Shown here in pieces: positions 55,537 to 58,244 of a stretch of DNA of 58,244 bases (positions are counted from its first letter, which is position 1; each line of letters begins with the position of its first letter). A model generated the notes under the pieces. That model was not told the origin of the DNA, did no database searches, and was given only the letters and a program-made list of their open reading frames with translations. The stretch spans positions 1-58,244 of the forward strand of contig SEGS01000013.1 of NCBI GenBank assembly GCA_004210915.1. Direction: 5' to 3'. This DNA comes from Variovorax sp. GTDB lineage: Bacteria > Pseudomonadota > Gammaproteobacteria > Burkholderiales > Burkholderiaceae_C. The position numbers and the translations under genes are program-made.

Positions 55537-56985
55537 TCAAAGCAAAGGGGAAAAAAGTCGTGCAACGGCCTCGCCCAGGCGCGGCCAGAAACGTTTTTCG
55601 CGATTGGCACGCACTGCGGCGGAACTGTGGAGATCGGTCTCGAACTGGGCCGCCAGCGGCTTGGCCAGCGCCGGCCCGTAGACCACCGCCATCACCTCGA
55701 AGTTGAGGCGAAAGCTGCGGTTGTCGAAATTGGCGGTCCCGATCATGGCGCAGTGATCGTCGACCACCAGCGTCTTCGAATGCAGCATGCGGGCCTTGTA
55801 CTCCCAGACCTTGACGCCCGCGGCCATCAGTTCGTCGTAGTACGAACGCGCGGCGGCGCTGACGATCAACGAGTCGCTTCGGCGCGGCACCAGCAGCCGC
55901 ACGTCCACGCCCCGCAGGGCCGCGCTCGTCAGCGCCATCAGCGCCGGTTCGCCCGGCACGAAATACGGGGTCGTGAGCCAGGCACGGTCGGTGGCCGAGT
56001 GGATCGCCTCGACATGCATGCGGTGGATCGCTTCCAGGGGCGTGTCGGGCCCGCTGGTCACGATCTGCACCGGAATCTCGCCCGGCGCGACGCGCGGCAT
56101 CATCGTGCGCATGGACTCGTCGTTCATGCCGCGCGGGCTCTCGCCGGTGGCGTAGGTCCAGTCTTCGAGGAAGGTGGTTTGCAGCCAGCGCACCGCGCTC
56201 CCCTCGATGCGCAGATGCACGTCGTGGTAGGCGTCGGGGTGGGTGCGCTTGTCTTCCTCGTCGGTGATGTTGACGCCGCCGGTGAAGCCGACGCGGCCGT
56301 CGCACACGACGATCTTGCGGTGAGTACGGTAGTTGGTCACGGGCCGCAGGCGGCGTCCGATGCGGGTGTCGTGGAACAGCGCCACGTGCACGCCGGCCGC
56401 ATGCAGCGGCGCCATGAACTTGCGGCCGATGCGCTTGGAGCCCAGTGCATCGAGCAGCAGGCGAACGACCACGCCCTCTTCCGCCTTGGCGATCAGCAGG
56501 TCGCGCAGGGCCGTGCCGATGCGGTCAGGCTCGAAGATGTAGTACTCGAGATGGACATGGTCCTCGGCAGCGCGGATGGCATCGAAGATCGCGTCGAAGG
56601 TGCGCGCGCCGCCCGACAGCAGTTCGGTGCGGGTGGCGCTCGACACCGGCAAGCCACAGGCCGCAGTGCCCAAAGTCGCAAGATGACGAAGCGCCGGCGG
56701 CGCCTCTTCCGCCGCCTGGCGCAGCAGGGCGACATCGGCCTGCGTATGCGCCGCGGCGCGGCTGCGCAGCCGCCTGATGCGTTGCTTGCCGAGCCGTTGC
56801 GGCCCGAGAAAATAGTAGATGACGAAGCCCGCGAACGGCAGCAGCGCGAGCGAGAGAATCCAGCTCATCGTCGACACCGGCGCGCGCTTCTGCATCACGA
56901 TCCAGACCGACAGCACGGCCATGTAGGCACTCCACGCCAGCGAAAGGCCGGTTTTCCATTCGTTGCTGAGTTCTGGGAGGGTCAA
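55537..56985 (-). CDS. cls: Cardiolipin synthase (phospholipase D family)
   Basis: A 482-residue inner-membrane enzyme that joins two phosphatidylglycerols. Two N-terminal helices (about 12-60) precede two HKD motifs, HRKIVVCDG and HSKTLVVDD, each followed by a Gly/Asn turn. I place the start at TTG 56985 because residues further upstream are Arg-rich and overlap the next ORF; no good ribosome site was seen, so the start is uncertain. It lies two bases from sbcB, so they are likely one transcript. Confidence 0.9.
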   Translation of the reverse strand: MTLPELSNEWKTGLSLAWSAYMAVLSVWIVMQKRAPVSTMSWILSLALLPFAGFVIYYFLGPQRLGKQRIRRLRSRAAAHTQADVALLRQAAEEAPPALRHLATLGTAACGLPVSSATRTELLSGGARTFDAIFDAIRAAEDHVHLEYYIFEPDRIGTALRDLLIAKAEEGVVVRLLLDALGSKRIGRKFMAPLHAAGVHVALFHDTRIGRRLRPVTNYRTHRKIVVCDGRVGFTGGVNITDEEDKRTHPDAYHDVHLRIEGSAVRWLQTTFLEDWTYATGESPRGMNDESMRTMMPRVAPGEIPVQIVTSGPDTPLEAIHRMHVEAIHSATDRAWLTTPYFVPGEPALMALTSAALRGVDVRLLVPRRSDSLIVSAAARSYYDELMAAGVKVWEYKARMLHSKTLVVDDHCAMIGTANFDNRSFRLNFEVMAVVYGPALAKPLAAQFETDLHSSAAVRANREKRFWPRLGEAVARLFSPLL

Positions 56986-57019
56986 GGAAGCGTTCGAAAA
57001 ATTAGTCGCGACGCCAATG

Positions 57020-57352
57020 CTACGCGTCCAGCCAATGCGCCAGCAGTGCGCCCGCGAACGCAAGCGCAATGGCGAAGATCGCGAAAACGACGCCAACGGG
57101 TCGCGGCGGGCGAGGCACAGCCCTGCGCCACCACAGCAGAGCAGCACACACAGGCGTCAAGAATGGCCACAACATCAAACCCGGCAGCACCATGCTCCGA
57201 TGTTCCGACGGCACGGCGCCGTGAAGCATCCAGACACCCGCGCCGAAGACGAAGGAGCCAGCCAACACGGTAGATCGGGAATGTCCGAGAAGAGCGGCCA
57301 TCGAGAACATCCCGCCCAACACCGCCACAAAGATCAGTAGCGAGGTCAACAA
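57020..57352 (-). CDS. Small hydrophobic membrane protein, function unknown
   Basis: An ORF of about 110 residues from TTG 57352 (or TTG 57349), preceded by a GGGGG stretch. It has three to four hydrophobic segments (for example TSLLIFVAVLGGMFSMAALL and VGVVFAIFAIALAFAGALLA) separated by short basic loops. A longer form from GTG 57400 would start inside the clpA terminator and is unlikely. I do not recognise a family; it may be co-transcribed with cls. Confidence 0.5.
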   Translation of the reverse strand: MLTSLLIFVAVLGGMFSMAALLGHSRSTVLAGSFVFGAGVWMLHGAVPSEHRSMVLPGLMLWPFLTPVCAALLWWRRAVPRPPRPVGVVFAIFAIALAFAGALLAHWLDA

Positions 57353-57376
57353 GCCCCCACTGCGCCGCCAGCAAAC

Positions 57377-57407
57377 AAAAAGGCCGGCAGCGTCAGCCAC
57401 CGGCCTT
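57377..57407 (-). terminator. Intrinsic terminator of clpA
   Basis: On the minus strand AAGGCCGG (57407-57400) and CCGGCCTT (57387-57380) form an 8-bp perfect stem with a 12-base loop. A T-run follows (57381-57377, overlapping the stem end). It lies 24 bases after the clpA stop. Confidence 0.85.
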
Positions 57408-57431
57408 CAACAAACGAGAACCGTTTCAACC

Positions 57432-58244
<813 letters not shown>

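Overview
The window is a GC-rich, densely coding bacterial chromosome segment with many 1-4 base stop/start overlaps. Protein families and gene order point to Burkholderiales, family Comamonadaceae. A Variovorax-like genome is my best guess: it has a monomeric isocitrate dehydrogenase, a xanthomonadin-like pigment cluster, Liv-type transporters and BMP-type transporters. This is inference from content; no rRNA is present. There is no prophage, insertion sequence or CRISPR array, and no gene-free stretch above 300 bases.

Layout. (1) 172-5687: tRNA-Lys, tcdA, the tolB-pal-cpoB envelope genes (no tolQRA beside them) and a divergent msbA lipid A flippase. (2) 5756-12607, minus strand: a tightly coupled housekeeping run, yebC-purD-hemF-nadD-rsfS-rlmH-maf-rng, in which RsfS carries a long Lys/Ala/Pro tail. 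(3) 12743-25691: an aryl-polyene (xanthomonadin-like) cluster in two converging operons. The plus operon holds a methyltransferase, a chorismatase (hydroxybenzoate starter), a PlsC-type acyltransferase and a glycosyltransferase. The minus operon holds an acyl carrier protein, a membrane protein, an AMP-ligase fused to a dehydratase, an LpxL-type acyltransferase, a LolA-like protein, an MMPL exporter, a polysaccharide deacetylase, a methyltransferase, a dehydratase and a ketoreductase. No ketosynthase is present. (4) 25795-28952: a HerA-like ATPase, a YdjM-type membrane protein and a DUF1993 protein.

(5) 28976-32766: a bufferin-type RiPP locus. An ECF sigma factor/NrsF pair (minus) faces bufA-bufB-bufC-doxX (plus) across a short intergenic region. 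That region holds two divergent promoters with identical elements, GTAACC-N16-CGAA. (6) 32862-42387: a pyrimidine salvage/degradation block: URC1-type GTP cyclohydrolase II homologue, URC4 (DUF1688), upp, a four-gene BMP-type ABC importer and cytosine deaminase. Together these would import cytosine, uracil or nucleosides, make uracil, convert it to UMP and open the ring by the URC route.

(7) 42384-50807: an IclR regulator facing an operon that encodes a two-subunit aconitase-family hydratase, a complete Liv-type ABC importer and a PEP mutase/isocitrate lyase-family lyase. Two identical 15-bp operator-like sites lie between regulator and operon. This reads as an uptake-hydration-cleavage route for an unsaturated or branched dicarboxylate, but the substrate is unknown. 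(8) 50958-58244: monomeric isocitrate dehydrogenase, a SIR2 deacetylase, exonuclease I, cardiolipin synthase, a small membrane ORF and the 3-prime part of clpA, cut by the window edge.
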